From Mycobacterium colombiense (GTDB lineage: Bacteria; Actinomycetota; Actinomycetes; Mycobacteriales; Mycobacteriaceae): a stretch of DNA of 64,000 nt. Shown here piece after piece: positions 17,440 through 26,394 of the stretch. Made by a program: the position numbers and the translations under genes. The stretch covers positions 62,001 to 126,000 of the forward strand of contig NZ_QMEU01000003.1 in assembly GCF_003284975.1 (NCBI RefSeq), in the 5' to 3' direction. Within the stretch, counting starts at the first letter, position 1, and every line of letters begins with the position of its first letter. The notes under the pieces were generated by a model. It was not told where the DNA came from and did not search any database. It worked only from the letters and a program-made list of their open reading frames with translations.

Positions 17440-18252
17440 ATGGAAACGCGAGAACTCGAGCACGTGATCTATGAGAAGGACGGCCCGATCGCGCGGATCA
17501 TCCTCAACAACCCGGACGCCGCCAACGCTCAGAGCTCGGAAATGGTCCACAGCGTCAATGAGGCGCTGGACGATGCGCAGTACGACTATGACATCAAGGT
17601 CGTCATCATCAAGGCCAACGGCAAGGGATTCTGCTCCGGCCACATTCCGACCGGCGCGTACCCCGAATTCATCGCCGAGTTGCAAGCGTCCGGAAAGGTT
17701 TGGCGCTCCGCCGCGCAGTTGTTCCTGTGGCCGGTGCTGAAGTTGTGGGAATTCCCGAAGCCGGTGATCGCCCAGGTACACGGGTATGCGATCGGCGGAG
17801 GCACGACCTGGGCGCTGATCCCCGAGATCACCGTCTGCTCCGAGGACGCGTGGTTCCAAATGCCCCTGGTCCCGGGATTCGGGCTGCCGGGCGCCGAGAC
17901 CATGTTCGAGCCTTGGGTCTTCATGAACTACAAGCGGGCCGCCGAATACCTGTATACCGCTCAACGGCTGAGCGCTGCCGAAGCCCTCGAGTTCGGACTG
18001 GTCAACCGCGTCGTGCCCGCCGACCAACTCGAGGCCACCGTCGAGAACCTCGCCGAACAGATCGCCAAGGCGCCGCTCATCACGTTGCAGGCCGTCAAAT
18101 CCGGCGTCATTCGCGCGTGGGAGACGATGGGGTTCCGGACGCATCAGCAGTCCACCAACGACCTGCAGGCGATGGTGACCGGCAGCAAGGAGTTCCAGGA
18201 ATTCATGGCGGAGCTGATGAAGAAGGGCTCCAAACCCACCGAACGCATCTAG
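17440..18252 (+). CDS. Enoyl-CoA hydratase/isomerase family protein
   Basis: A 270-residue crotonase-fold protein. ARIILNNPDAANAQSSEMVH opens it, GKGFCSGHIP is an oxyanion-hole variant with His where Asp is common, and QVHGYAIGGGTTWALIPEIT is the second oxyanion helix. The long insert after GHIP (YPEFIAELQASGKVWRSAAQ) is characteristic of a mycobacterial/actinobacterial subgroup. GAGGAGG lies just before the ATG. Two bases separate it from the acyl-CoA dehydrogenase gene, so the pair probably handles successive beta-oxidation-like steps. Confidence 0.87.
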   Translation: METRELEHVIYEKDGPIARIILNNPDAANAQSSEMVHSVNEALDDAQYDYDIKVVIIKANGKGFCSGHIPTGAYPEFIAELQASGKVWRSAAQLFLWPVLKLWEFPKPVIAQVHGYAIGGGTTWALIPEITVCSEDAWFQMPLVPGFGLPGAETMFEPWVFMNYKRAAEYLYTAQRLSAAEALEFGLVNRVVPADQLEATVENLAEQIAKAPLITLQAVKSGVIRAWETMGFRTHQQSTNDLQAMVTGSKEFQEFMAELMKKGSKPTERI

Positions 18253-18254
18253 CC

Positions 18255-19457
18255 ATGCCTTTGAAGCCGATCATTCGCTTCGGCGGTGATGAAAGCACCG
18301 ATTCACTACGGGCCCCCATCCGAGAGTGGCTGGCAGCGAACCTCCCGGACGAATTCCGCCGCACTGCCGCGAATCCCGATTACCTGCCGCGCGATGCCCA
18401 CGAGCGTGCGGTCGTGTTCTGCCGGGCATTGCACGAGCAAGGTTGGTTCGTGCCGCATTGGCCAGCCGAATACGAGGGCGGCGGGCGCGGAATCGTCGAA
18501 CAGGTGGTGATCCGCGAAGAGCTCGCGTATGCGGGCGCTCCGCTGGTGAACACGAACGGCGTCAACATGCTGGCGCCGGTGTTGTTCAAGTACGGGACGC
18601 CCGAGCAGAAGGCCGAGCACCTGGCGGCGATTGCCCGCTCGGAACGCATGTGGGCGCAGGGTTATTCAGAGCCTGAGGCCGGCTCGGACCTGGCTTCGCT
18701 GCGCATGACGGCCCGGCGAGACGGTGACGAGTACGTCCTTGATGGACAAAAGACCTGGACGAGCAACGGCGTGCTCGCCGACTGGATCTTCGTGCTGGCC
18801 CGCACCTCGCCGGTGTCGGACAAGCGCCAGGCCGGAATCTCGTTCTTCCTCGTCGACCTGGAAAGTCCGGGAATCACGCGCCGGCCCATCCGATCCATGA
18901 CCGGCTATCCGACGTTCGCGGAGGAGTTCTTCGACGGTGTGCGCGTGCCAGCCGCCAACCTGGTGGGCGCCGAGGGGGACGGCTGGACGGTCGGCAAGGC
19001 GCTGCTCGACGCCGAGCGGTCGAACATCACCAGGGCGGCCCAGGCGCAACGCTATCTCGACGAGCTGATCGACTGGTGCCACGCGCAGAAGGGCTCGGCG
19101 CATGATCCCTTGTCCGATCCGGCCAACCGCATCGCGCTGGCCCGCGCCGTCGAACGCGTCGAGGTGGGCCGCGCCCTGTCCTATCGGGTCGCCCACCTGC
19201 AGGCCGCCGGTGAGCTGGACCCCGCGCTGCCGTCGTTGTCGAAGCTTTATCACTCCGAATTGACCGCCGAGCTACGCGGACTCGGGGCCCAGATCCTGGG
19301 TCCGGGAGGCGAACTCATGCCCGATGACCCTGACGCGGTGCTCGACGGGCACTTCTCCGAAGGTTTGTTGCTGTCGGTGCTGCACACGATTGGCGGTGGC
19401 ACCAGCGAGATCCAGCGCGATCTGATCTCGACGGTCGGGTTGGGAATGCCGCGCTGA
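18255..19457 (+). CDS. Acyl-CoA dehydrogenase
   Basis: A 400-residue FadE-type flavoenzyme. The N-terminal helical domain includes IREWLAANLPDEFRR. The middle domain shows MWAQGYSEPEAGSDLASLRM and GQKTWTSNGVLADWIFVLAR. The end is LHTIGGGTSEIQRDLISTVG. Gly precedes GGTSE where medium-chain enzymes have the catalytic Glu, a common feature of actinobacterial steroid-type dehydrogenases. It is the distal gene of the hydratase operon and converges on the next crotonase cluster with a two-base gap. Confidence 0.92.
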   Translation: MPLKPIIRFGGDESTDSLRAPIREWLAANLPDEFRRTAANPDYLPRDAHERAVVFCRALHEQGWFVPHWPAEYEGGGRGIVEQVVIREELAYAGAPLVNTNGVNMLAPVLFKYGTPEQKAEHLAAIARSERMWAQGYSEPEAGSDLASLRMTARRDGDEYVLDGQKTWTSNGVLADWIFVLARTSPVSDKRQAGISFFLVDLESPGITRRPIRSMTGYPTFAEEFFDGVRVPAANLVGAEGDGWTVGKALLDAERSNITRAAQAQRYLDELIDWCHAQKGSAHDPLSDPANRIALARAVERVEVGRALSYRVAHLQAAGELDPALPSLSKLYHSELTAELRGLGAQILGPGGELMPDDPDAVLDGHFSEGLLLSVLHTIGGGTSEIQRDLISTVGLGMPR

Positions 19458-19459
19458 CG

Positions 19460-20230
19460 TCAGGAGTAGGCGGCTCGTCCTTCGGCGGCCGCCGAACGTT
19501 GTTGCGCCACGGTCGCCATCGCCAGCTCGAGCGGATGGAAGGCGGCGAGCTGGGCGGCCTCGGCGGAATTGATCAGCCGCTTGGTCATTTCGACCGCCCC
19601 GGCGTCGGCCCGGGAGAGTTCGTCAGCGATGGACAGGGCGCGGTTGACGGCGGATCCGGGTTCGACGATCTCGGTCACCAGCCCGAGCTGCTCGGCCTGG
19701 CTGGCCGGCAGTCGTGTTCCTCGTAGCAGTAACGAGGCAGCGCGGTTGCGGCCTAGCTGTTGCGTTAAGCGCCAGGCCAATCCGCCGTCGGGCACCACCG
19801 CACGCGCGACGAACGGGGCGGCAAAGAATGCGTCGGAAGCGCACACGACGAGGTCGCACGCCAGCGCCAAGCTCCAGCCGAGGCCGACGGCCGCACCCTC
19901 GACTGCTGCGATCGTCGGTACTGGCACAGCTTTGAGTTGTTCCATCACGCGTTGGGCGTGCTCGACGCGGCCGGCAGGGCCCAACGGACCATCGCCGCGT
20001 GCCGGCCCTGTCTTCAAATCCCCACCGGCGCAGAAGAAGTCTCCGGCGCCGGCTAACACCAACGCGCGGTCGCCGTACGCAACCACTCCGCCGAGCGCGA
20101 TCGACAGCTCGGTCCAGGTTTCGTAGCACAAGGCGTTGCGCTGGTGTGGTCGATTGAGGAGAAGGACGGCGATGCCGTCCTTGTCTTCGCGGCGAATCAG
20201 CTGAGCATCCGCGCCGGTGTCGTTCTCCAT
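19460..20230 (-). CDS. Enoyl-CoA hydratase/isomerase family protein
   Basis: A 256-residue crotonase-fold protein. IAVLLLNRPHQRNAL, GDFFCAGGDLKTG (a normal oxyanion-hole motif with Asp) and AVEGAAVGLGWSLALACDLVV are clear. The second catalytic position reads VPDGGLAW, so Asp replaces the hydratase Glu. It is the last of three crotonase genes in a row downstream of the E1/lipoyl genes on the minus strand. The three are different enough that they probably act at separate steps rather than being recent duplicates. Confidence 0.86.
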   Translation of the reverse strand: MENDTGADAQLIRREDKDGIAVLLLNRPHQRNALCYETWTELSIALGGVVAYGDRALVLAGAGDFFCAGGDLKTGPARGDGPLGPAGRVEHAQRVMEQLKAVPVPTIAAVEGAAVGLGWSLALACDLVVCASDAFFAAPFVARAVVPDGGLAWRLTQQLGRNRAASLLLRGTRLPASQAEQLGLVTEIVEPGSAVNRALSIADELSRADAGAVEMTKRLINSAEAAQLAAFHPLELAMATVAQQRSAAAEGRAAYS

Positions 20231-20240
20231 CGGATCGCCC

Positions 20241-21038
20241 TTACCGGCCGAGGAACTTGTCGATGGCGGCCCGGTGCTCGGGCGTGGTGAAACATTCTGT
20301 CTCGGCGGAGATCCCGTATTCGAGGATGCCGGTGATCGCGCGCTGGGCGTGCAGGTTCAGCGTGCGCTTGGTGTCCTGCACGGCCCTCGGAGGCAACGCG
20401 GCCAGCCGGTGGGCGATCGACAGCCCCTCCTGCTTGATCTCCGCGTGCGGCACCACCCGGTTGGCCAAGCCCAACTCGACGGCCTTTTCGGCCTTGATGC
20501 GTTCGCCGAGCATCAGATATTCCTTGGCTTTCAACAGGCTCATCAACAGCGGCCACAGCACCGAACCTCCGTCGCCGGCGACCAGTCCGCTCGCGACATG
20601 AGTGTCGGCGAAGAAAGCCCGCTCGGACATCAGGACGATGTCGCACAGCACGGCGATGCTGCACCCGAAGCCGACCGCGGGCCCGTTGACGGCCGCGACC
20701 ACGGGCAGCGGAAAGTCGATCATGTCGCGCACGATGCGGCGTGCGTCGCGCATCCCGGCGCGCCGTGTCACCGGGTTGTTGACGTGGGTTTCCAACCACT
20801 CCACCAGGTTTCCGCCGGCGGAGAAGTAGTCCCCCGTACCGGTGATCAGCACCGCGCGCGCGTCGGGGTCCTCGGCCAGCGCGGTCCACAGCCGGGTGAA
20901 GGCAGTGTGCATCCTGTTGTTGACCGCGTTGGCGTCGTCGGGATTGTTCAGCGTCACGATCCGGACCGGACCGTCGGTGGCGACGAGGATCTCCTCGCAC
21001 CCGGTCAGTTCCGATGTGCCGTGCGGTAGCTCGGTCAT
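20241..21038 (-). CDS. Enoyl-CoA hydratase/isomerase family protein
   Basis: A 265-residue crotonase-fold protein. VRIVTLNNPDDANAVNNRMH, TGTGDYFSAGGNLVEWLE and AVNGPAVGFGCSIAVLCDIVL are the fold markers. The oxyanion loop has Asn (AGGN) instead of Asp. GLVAGDGGSVLWPLL replaces the PExG hydratase Glu with GDGG, so isomerase, hydrolase or other CoA-ester chemistry is possible. It lies ten bases upstream of the next crotonase gene and six downstream of the one before it. This spacing supports a polycistronic message starting at the E1 gene. Confidence 0.85.
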   Translation of the reverse strand: MTELPHGTSELTGCEEILVATDGPVRIVTLNNPDDANAVNNRMHTAFTRLWTALAEDPDARAVLITGTGDYFSAGGNLVEWLETHVNNPVTRRAGMRDARRIVRDMIDFPLPVVAAVNGPAVGFGCSIAVLCDIVLMSERAFFADTHVASGLVAGDGGSVLWPLLMSLLKAKEYLMLGERIKAEKAVELGLANRVVPHAEIKQEGLSIAHRLAALPPRAVQDTKRTLNLHAQRAITGILEYGISAETECFTTPEHRAAIDKFLGR

Positions 21039-21044
21039 GGGTGG

Positions 21045-21896
21045 TCAGCCATCCTCTTGCGGCGACAGCCACGCCGCTCGTCTGGTCTGAACGAACGCGT
21101 CTCGATCGCGGCTGACCGCCCAAGCCGGAGGTCGCTTCTGCAGGAACGCCGTAAAGGCCTCGATCTGCTCGGCGGTGCCGATCGACGACCAGTAGCCGGT
21201 CACATCCACGGGTGGCAGCGCCCGCGCCATCTCACGCTTGACGGCTGCGCGGGCGGCGGGTCCGGTCTTGCGGACTCGCTCGAGCAGGGCATCGACCTCC
21301 GACTCGAGGGAGTCGTGCGCGACGACCTTGCCGACCAGCCCGAGACGCTCGGCCTCCTGCGCGTCGACCCAATCATTGCCGTAGATCAGGTGATTGGCGC
21401 GCAGCGTGCCGAGGCGTTGCGGTAATCGGGCGGCAACAAACGCCTCGTACACGCCGCGGGTGAGGTCCGGGACGCGGAATCGGGCGCGATCGGAGGCGAT
21501 GACGAGATCAGCGAACAACGTCATCACCAAGCCGCCACCCATGGCGATGCCGTTCACGGCGCAGACGACGAGTTTCGGTATCTTGCCGAGCGTTTCGAAT
21601 GGTGTGCCGTCGTAAGACTCGGTGAACGCGTCCCACCCGCGGTCGGGATTCTGCACGGCGTTCATGTCGCCGCCCGCACAGAAGACGTCGCCCGTCCCAG
21701 TGATCACCAGGAAGTTCAGGTCCGGCTCGTCGGCGACGATCATCGCGGCCCGTTTGATTCCGTGATAGCCATCCGCGGTGACGGCGTTCTTCTTCTCCGG
21801 TCGGTTGATGGTGACGGTCAGGGTGTCGCCGTCGATCCTGCCGTTGAGCTCGGCGGCGCAGAGGTCGACGTCGACGGAGTTCGGCAGCGCGTTCAC
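21045..21896 (-). CDS. Enoyl-CoA hydratase/isomerase family protein
   Basis: A 283-residue crotonase-fold protein with an N-terminal extension of about 20 residues. Motifs are LTVTINRPEKKNAVTADGYH, TGDVFCAGGDMNAVQNPDRG and AVNGIAMGGGLVMTLFADLVI. The second catalytic segment reads DLTRGVYEAFVAARLPQR, again without the standard Glu. Its ATG overlaps the stop of the lipoyl-domain gene (ATGA), so it is directly coupled to the E1/lipoyl unit. The CoA-ester substrate is unknown. Confidence 0.86.
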   Translation of the reverse strand: MNALPNSVDVDLCAAELNGRIDGDTLTVTINRPEKKNAVTADGYHGIKRAAMIVADEPDLNFLVITGTGDVFCAGGDMNAVQNPDRGWDAFTESYDGTPFETLGKIPKLVVCAVNGIAMGGGLVMTLFADLVIASDRARFRVPDLTRGVYEAFVAARLPQRLGTLRANHLIYGNDWVDAQEAERLGLVGKVVAHDSLESEVDALLERVRKTGPAARAAVKREMARALPPVDVTGYWSSIGTAEQIEAFTAFLQKRPPAWAVSRDRDAFVQTRRAAWLSPQEDG

Positions 21897-22126
21897 TGTG
21901 CCTCGATCACGGCGAGCAGTTCGCCGACGTCATAGGTCGTCCCGGCGCTGACCTTCCACCTGACGATGCCGCTGGCCGGCGCTTCGATGTCCATTTCGAC
22001 CTTGTCGGTGGCGATCTGGTACAGCGCATCGCCCTCGGAGACGTGGGCGCCGTCCGCCACGTAGAGCTCCGTCACCTCCGCCTCGGTGATCGCGTCGCCC
22101 GGCTTCGGCATCCGCACCTGGATCAC
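21893..22126 (-). CDS. Stand-alone lipoyl/biotinyl-attachment domain protein
   Basis: A 77-residue protein that is almost only a lipoyl (biotinyl) domain: VRMPKPGDAITEAEV, then the modification hairpin ATDKVEMDIEAPASG with the DKV lysine, then VGELLAVIE. DKV is the lipoyl type; biotin carriers usually have MKM. It starts at GTG 22126 with AGGAGG upstream, overlapping the E1 stop as GTGA. Normal E2 proteins carry this domain in front of a subunit-binding and acyltransferase domain; both are absent here. It probably shuttles the acyl or redox group from the E1 encoded just upstream. Confidence 0.88.
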   Translation of the reverse strand: MIQVRMPKPGDAITEAEVTELYVADGAHVSEGDALYQIATDKVEMDIEAPASGIVRWKVSAGTTYDVGELLAVIEAQ

Positions 22127-24141
22127 GCGATCCTCCTGACGGCTTCGACGAGTCGCGTGGCGTCGGGACGGCAGGCGGCTTCCAGATTCGCCGCCCGCGG
22201 GATGGGCGAGTACGTTCCGGCCACGCGCTGAATCGGGCTCGCCAGCACGCCGAAGAGCTCTGCCCCGACGGCCGCGGCGATTTCTGCTCCCGGGCCACAG
22301 AACCCGACCGATTCGTGGGCGACGACAAGCCGACGGGTTTTGCGGACGGATTCGACGACGGTGGCCAGATCCAACGGCACCAGGGTGCGGAGATCGACCA
22401 CCTCCACCGAAACGCCTTCGGCGGCAAGCTGTTCGGCGGCGGTCAGCGCGGCGTGCACGAGGCTGCCGTAGGTGCAGATCGTGACGTCGGTTCCGGCGCG
22501 TTTGACGTCGGCCTGACCGAGCGGGATCACGTAGTCGGCTGTCGGCACGGGCCCCTTGCCGCCGCCGTAGTAGAGCTTCATCGACTCGATGAACAGGCAG
22601 GGATCGTCCTCGGCCAGGCAGGCGTTGAGCAGCCCGACAGCGTCGGCGGCGGTGCTGGGCCACACGACCTTGATGCCCGGTGTGTGCATCGCCCACGCCT
22701 CGAAGGCCTGGGAGTGCTGCGGGCCGGCCGCCGTGCCGACCATGGCGCGGATGACAACCGGGGCGCCCTGCCGTCCGCCGGACATGTAGCGAATCTTGGC
22801 CGCGTGGTTGGCGATCTGGTCCATGGCCACGCCGAGGAAGTCCATGAACATCAGCTCCGCCACCGGCCGCAGACCGCCCAGAGCCGCACCGATCGCGGCG
22901 CCGATGATCGAGGATTCCGCGATGGGGGTGTCACGCACCCGCAGGCTGCCGTACTTGGTGGACAGCCCCGCGGTGACCTTGAACATGCCGCCCGACGGGT
23001 CGGCGATGTCCTCCCCGAGCAGCACGATCGAATCGTCAGCCGCCATCGCGCGATCCAGAGTGCGGTGGATCGCCTGCACGAGGCCGAGGGTCTCCGTTTC
23101 GCCCTGCGGAATCGCGGCGCGCTCTGTCGTCGGTGCCGCCAGCTCGGTGCCGTGGGCGCCAAACACGTCGCGGGTCAGTTCGTCATCGCCGGGGGGCTCG
23201 GCGTCGCGCGCGGCGGTGAAGGCCACGTCGATCTCGGCAACCAGGTCCGAATCGATGCGGTCCAGGTCGGCCTCACGTGCCAGACCCGCGTCGATGAGCC
23301 GCCGCCGATACCGCCCGAACGGCGGGTCGGCACGCTTGGCGGCCAGCTCGTCGGGGTCGGCGTAGAGCATCTGGTCGCCGAAGTAGTGCCCCTGCAGGCG
23401 GTAGGCGACGGCCTCCACGAACGACGGCCCGGCCCCGGAGCGAGCCCGCTCGGCCGCCTCGGCCACTGCCCGGTAGACCGCGTGGGGGTCCGTCCCGTCG
23501 ACCGTGACGCCGGGCATCGCGTAGCCCGCGGCGCGGTCGGACAATCGCGGTGTGCGGGTGTAGCCGGCGACCGGGGAGCATTCGGCCCACGCGTTGTTCT
23601 GGCAGAAGAACACCACCGGAAGCGCCCACAGCGCCGCCATGTTCATGGCCTCGTGGACGTAGCCGATGCTGGTGGCCCCGTCGCCGAAGCTCACCAGCAC
23701 CGCGCGATCGCTGCCCTTGGCGGCCTCCGCCAGTGCGATCCCGTTCGCGATCAGGGGGCCGGCGCCCACGATGCCGGTGGTCCAGGCGATGCCATGCTCG
23801 GGGTCGTAAATGCCCATGGCGCCGGCCTTGCCCTTCGACAACCCGCTGCCGCGGCCCAAGATCTCGGCGAAGTACCCGGGTAGGTCAATGCCCTTGGCCA
23901 CCACGTCGCCGAGTCCGCGGTAAGTGGTGACCAGTTGATCCGTGCCGGACAGGGCGAGCGCGGCCCCGGCCGACATCGCCTCCTGACCGTCCACCGGCCA
24001 GTAGCTCATCGCGATTTCACCGGAGGACAGCCCTTTTTGGACGCGCTGGTCGCTGTGGTGCACCTTGCTCATCAGGCGGTACAACTCGATGGCACGGTCG
24101 CTGCTTGGGGCCTGGGTTCGGTTATCTACCTGCGTGGCCAT
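22123..24141 (-). CDS. Fused alpha/beta thiamine-diphosphate E1 (2-oxoacid/acetoin dehydrogenase type)
   Basis: A 672-residue fusion of both E1 chains, which are usually separate in actinobacteria. The alpha half (about 15-320) has the ThDP motif SFGDGATSIGYVHEAMNM with downstream NN (GDG at 153, NN at 182). A linker spans about 325-348. The beta half (about 350-672) has VLLGEDIADPSGGMFKVTAG and RDTPIAESSIIGAAIGAALG. It should decarboxylate a 2-oxoacid or cleave an acyloin and transfer the acyl group to a lipoyl domain, provided by the next gene. ATG 24141 has AGGAGGGG upstream. No E2 catalytic domain or E3 is encoded nearby. Confidence 0.9.
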   Translation of the reverse strand: MATQVDNRTQAPSSDRAIELYRLMSKVHHSDQRVQKGLSSGEIAMSYWPVDGQEAMSAGAALALSGTDQLVTTYRGLGDVVAKGIDLPGYFAEILGRGSGLSKGKAGAMGIYDPEHGIAWTTGIVGAGPLIANGIALAEAAKGSDRAVLVSFGDGATSIGYVHEAMNMAALWALPVVFFCQNNAWAECSPVAGYTRTPRLSDRAAGYAMPGVTVDGTDPHAVYRAVAEAAERARSGAGPSFVEAVAYRLQGHYFGDQMLYADPDELAAKRADPPFGRYRRRLIDAGLAREADLDRIDSDLVAEIDVAFTAARDAEPPGDDELTRDVFGAHGTELAAPTTERAAIPQGETETLGLVQAIHRTLDRAMAADDSIVLLGEDIADPSGGMFKVTAGLSTKYGSLRVRDTPIAESSIIGAAIGAALGGLRPVAELMFMDFLGVAMDQIANHAAKIRYMSGGRQGAPVVIRAMVGTAAGPQHSQAFEAWAMHTPGIKVVWPSTAADAVGLLNACLAEDDPCLFIESMKLYYGGGKGPVPTADYVIPLGQADVKRAGTDVTICTYGSLVHAALTAAEQLAAEGVSVEVVDLRTLVPLDLATVVESVRKTRRLVVAHESVGFCGPGAEIAAAVGAELFGVLASPIQRVAGTYSPIPRAANLEAACRPDATRLVEAVRRIA

Positions 24142-24190
24142 CACCCCTCCTTTGCGATGCGCACTCGCCGACGAGCATACAATACAATAT

Positions 24191-24211
24191 GACGATATTT
24201 GTTCAGTCGTC
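24191..24211. promoter_or_regulatory. Candidate operator, motif B copy 1
   Basis: GACGAT-N9-GTCGTC forms an inverted repeat (5 of 6 arm positions) between the divergent E1 operon and the serine-hydrolase gene. The first 19 bases match the reverse complement of 30577-30595 at 16 positions. An overlapping AATAT-N4-ATATT repeat is at 24186-24199. The TetR gene at 31442 lies near the second copy and is a candidate reader. Confidence 0.5.
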
Positions 24212-24253
24212 CGATGGCGGCTCGCTTGACGAACGAGGGGAACTCCGATTGCC

Positions 24254-25528
24254 ATGCCCGAGCGACTAGCCCTGCAAGCCGGTGACGGTCTGCCCGCCCA
24301 TGTGCACGGTGCAGCCGACCCACGATTCGCCTGCGCAGTGAAGACCTTTGCCAAGCTTTTTCCCGGCCCGCGATATGGCGGTGGGGCGCTGTCCGTATAT
24401 GTTGATGGGGAACCCGTCGTCGACGTGTGGACCGGCTGGTCGGATCGTGACGGCACGGTGCCCTGGTCCGCGGACACCGGGGCGATGGTCTTCTCCGCGG
24501 GCAAGGGAGTGGCCTCGACGGTCCTGCACCGGCTCGCCGACCGTGGGTTGCTCTCCTACGACGTCCCGATCGCGCAGTACTGGCCCGAGTTCGGCGCCAA
24601 CGGGAAGTCCGAGATCACCGTGCGTGACATGTTGCGTCACACGACGGGTCTGTCCCGGCTCGGTGCCATCACCACCGAGCAGTTGCTCGATCACCGGTTC
24701 ATGGAAGAGCGACTGGCCGCGGCACCGCTTGACCGCCTCGCCGGCCGGGCGGCCTATCACGCGTTCACTTTTGGCTGGTTGGCATCCGGATTGGCCCGCG
24801 CGGTCACCGGCAAGGGCATGCGGGAGCTGTTCCGCACGGAGATCGCGCGACCACTGGACACCGACGGTATTCATCTGGGGCGGCCGCCGGCCGACGCGCC
24901 CACCAAGGCCGCCCAAACGATGTTCCCGCAACGCTTCTCGGGCGGTGCGGTGCTCGGCCGGGTGATTTCCACGATGGCCAAACTGCCGGTTCCGGGTCCG
25001 CTCGGTGCGACCTACGTACCCGGCATCACCTCCCTGCTGCAGGGCGACATGGCGCTGCTGGACAGCGAGGTGCCCGCGGTGAACGCGGTGGTGACCGCAC
25101 GGGGGCTGGCCAAGATGTACGGGGCGCTCACCAACGACGGAAGTATCGATGGACAGCGATTCCTGTCGGAGGAATTGGTCGCGTCGCTGACGGGCAGGCG
25201 CAGTTTCCGGCCGGACCTGAACGTCTTCTTCCCGATGTCCTTTCACCTGGGCTACCACGGATCACCGGTGCCGGGCCTGCTGCGGGGCTTCGGGCATGCC
25301 GGTCTTGGCGGGACCATCGGCTGGGCCGACCCGATTACCAAGAGCTCGTTCGGCTTCGTGCACAACCGGCTGCTGACCCCGATGGTCGCCGACCAACTCC
25401 TCTTCGTGCCCCTGCTGATACCGCTGCAGCGTTCCGTCAACGAGGCGCACGGCAGTGGGCTTGTCACCGTAGCCCGTTTCGGTGCAAGATTTTCCGACCG
25501 GGTGCGCACCGAAACCGCCGGCCGCTGA
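24254..25528 (+). CDS. Serine hydrolase of the beta-lactamase/esterase (class C-like) family
   Basis: A 424-residue protein with the penicillin-binding/beta-lactamase fold. The nucleophile motif SxxK is SAGK (MVFSAGKGVAST). The following VRDMLRHTTGLSRL and a Tyr-containing motif in AAYHAFTFGWLASGL fit the family, as does the late GHAGLGGTIGWADP segment in place of KTG. Mycobacterial relatives (LipE/LipL type) are esterases rather than antibiotic-hydrolysing enzymes. No signal peptide is seen, so it is probably cytosolic. It is divergent from the E1 operon across the motif-B element and may hydrolyse an ester in the pathway. Confidence 0.85.
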   Translation: MPERLALQAGDGLPAHVHGAADPRFACAVKTFAKLFPGPRYGGGALSVYVDGEPVVDVWTGWSDRDGTVPWSADTGAMVFSAGKGVASTVLHRLADRGLLSYDVPIAQYWPEFGANGKSEITVRDMLRHTTGLSRLGAITTEQLLDHRFMEERLAAAPLDRLAGRAAYHAFTFGWLASGLARAVTGKGMRELFRTEIARPLDTDGIHLGRPPADAPTKAAQTMFPQRFSGGAVLGRVISTMAKLPVPGPLGATYVPGITSLLQGDMALLDSEVPAVNAVVTARGLAKMYGALTNDGSIDGQRFLSEELVASLTGRRSFRPDLNVFFPMSFHLGYHGSPVPGLLRGFGHAGLGGTIGWADPITKSSFGFVHNRLLTPMVADQLLFVPLLIPLQRSVNEAHGSGLVTVARFGARFSDRVRTETAGR

Positions 25529-25560
25529 ACCGCAAACCTCCGGCCGGTACGCGAACGCAG

Positions 25561-26002
25561 ATGGATCTCTCGCGGGCAGTTCCCCATGCGGAGATTGAGG
25601 CGTTGTCTCGCCGGTATGCGGCGGCGCTCGATCGCCGCGACCGCGACGCGCTGCTCGCGGTGTTCGTGCCCGACGCCTCCGTGCTCGTCGAAAGGCCGGG
25701 GCGCGAACCGAAAACGATGACGGGTCACGACGAGATCCAACGGATCATTGGCATCGTCGCGCGCTGGCCGCGCACGGCCCACCTCATCGGCCAAGCACTC
25801 TATGTCGTCGAGGAGAAGTCGGCTATCGACGAAATCTACTGCACCGCAACCACTTTCGCGACGGCGAACCGAGCGGCCACAACCACGTCATGCACATCCG
25901 CTACCTGGACAAATACTCGCTCGACGGTGAGGGTCGGTGGCGGATCGCGCACCCCGGGTCGTCGTCGAAGCGACCGAAGACCGGCGCGCGTCGATCGGCT
26001 AG
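25561..26002 (+). pseudogene. NTF2-like (SnoaL-type) gene broken by two frameshifts
   Basis: Translation from ATG 25561 gives a good NTF2-like start (EIEALSRRYAAALDRRDRDA ... VVEEKSAIDEIYCTA). It then degenerates near 25848. Homologous-looking sequence continues in the next frame (HFRDGEPSGHNHVMHIRYLD ... RWRIAH), and again in the third frame from about 25955 (VVVEATEDRRASIG, stop at 26000-26002). Each change fits loss of one base, the second inside a C-run/G-run. Restoring both bases gives a 147-residue protein of normal length. It is therefore either a fresh pseudogene or two sequencing errors. Its end overlaps the stop of the convergent gene by three bases. Confidence 0.75.
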
Positions 26003-26394
26003 GGCGCGCGGATCGACTCGAGCTGCGCGAGCAGCATCCGGTCGAAGTAACACCGTTCCAACACCAGATCGGGCCCGCGAAAGCCGAACACGTTGACGCT
26101 CAACATGTCGAGCGGCGTGTCAGGTGCAGTCGTCCGGGTCTCCACGACCAGGCCGTCGTCGCCATGGTAGATCGCCTCGGCGGCGTAACGCAGCATGGGC
26201 AGATCCGCCCACTGCCGCAACAGCATCGCGCGGACGGCCTCGTCGCCGTCGAAAACGGTTCCGGTGGGGATGATCTCGTAGCGCGGGTGGGTGAAGGTGG
26301 CCATCGCCGCCTCCAGATCGCGCGCATTCTCGGCCGCGACGTGGCGGAGCACGAGCTCTTCGCGGGCGTGCCGCAGCCCGGGATCAGGACTCAC
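25999..26394 (-). CDS. NTF2-like (SnoaL-type) protein
   Basis: A 131-residue protein with the NTF2-like pattern. An opening helix (EELVLRHVAAENARDLEAAM) leads to a strand with ATFTHPRYEIIPTGTVFDG, then VRAMLLRQWADLP and a closing sheet ending YFDRMLLAQLE. The start GTG 26394 overlaps the stop of the DUF35 gene (GTGA). It is the last gene of the LLM, synthetase, thiolase, DUF35 and NTF2 operon. Such small proteins often act as isomerases or dehydratases in polyketide or steroid pathways, but no catalytic residues can be fixed here. Confidence 0.75.
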   Translation of the reverse strand: MSPDPGLRHAREELVLRHVAAENARDLEAAMATFTHPRYEIIPTGTVFDGDEAVRAMLLRQWADLPMLRYAAEAIYHGDDGLVVETRTTAPDTPLDMLSVNVFGFRGPDLVLERCYFDRMLLAQLESIRAP

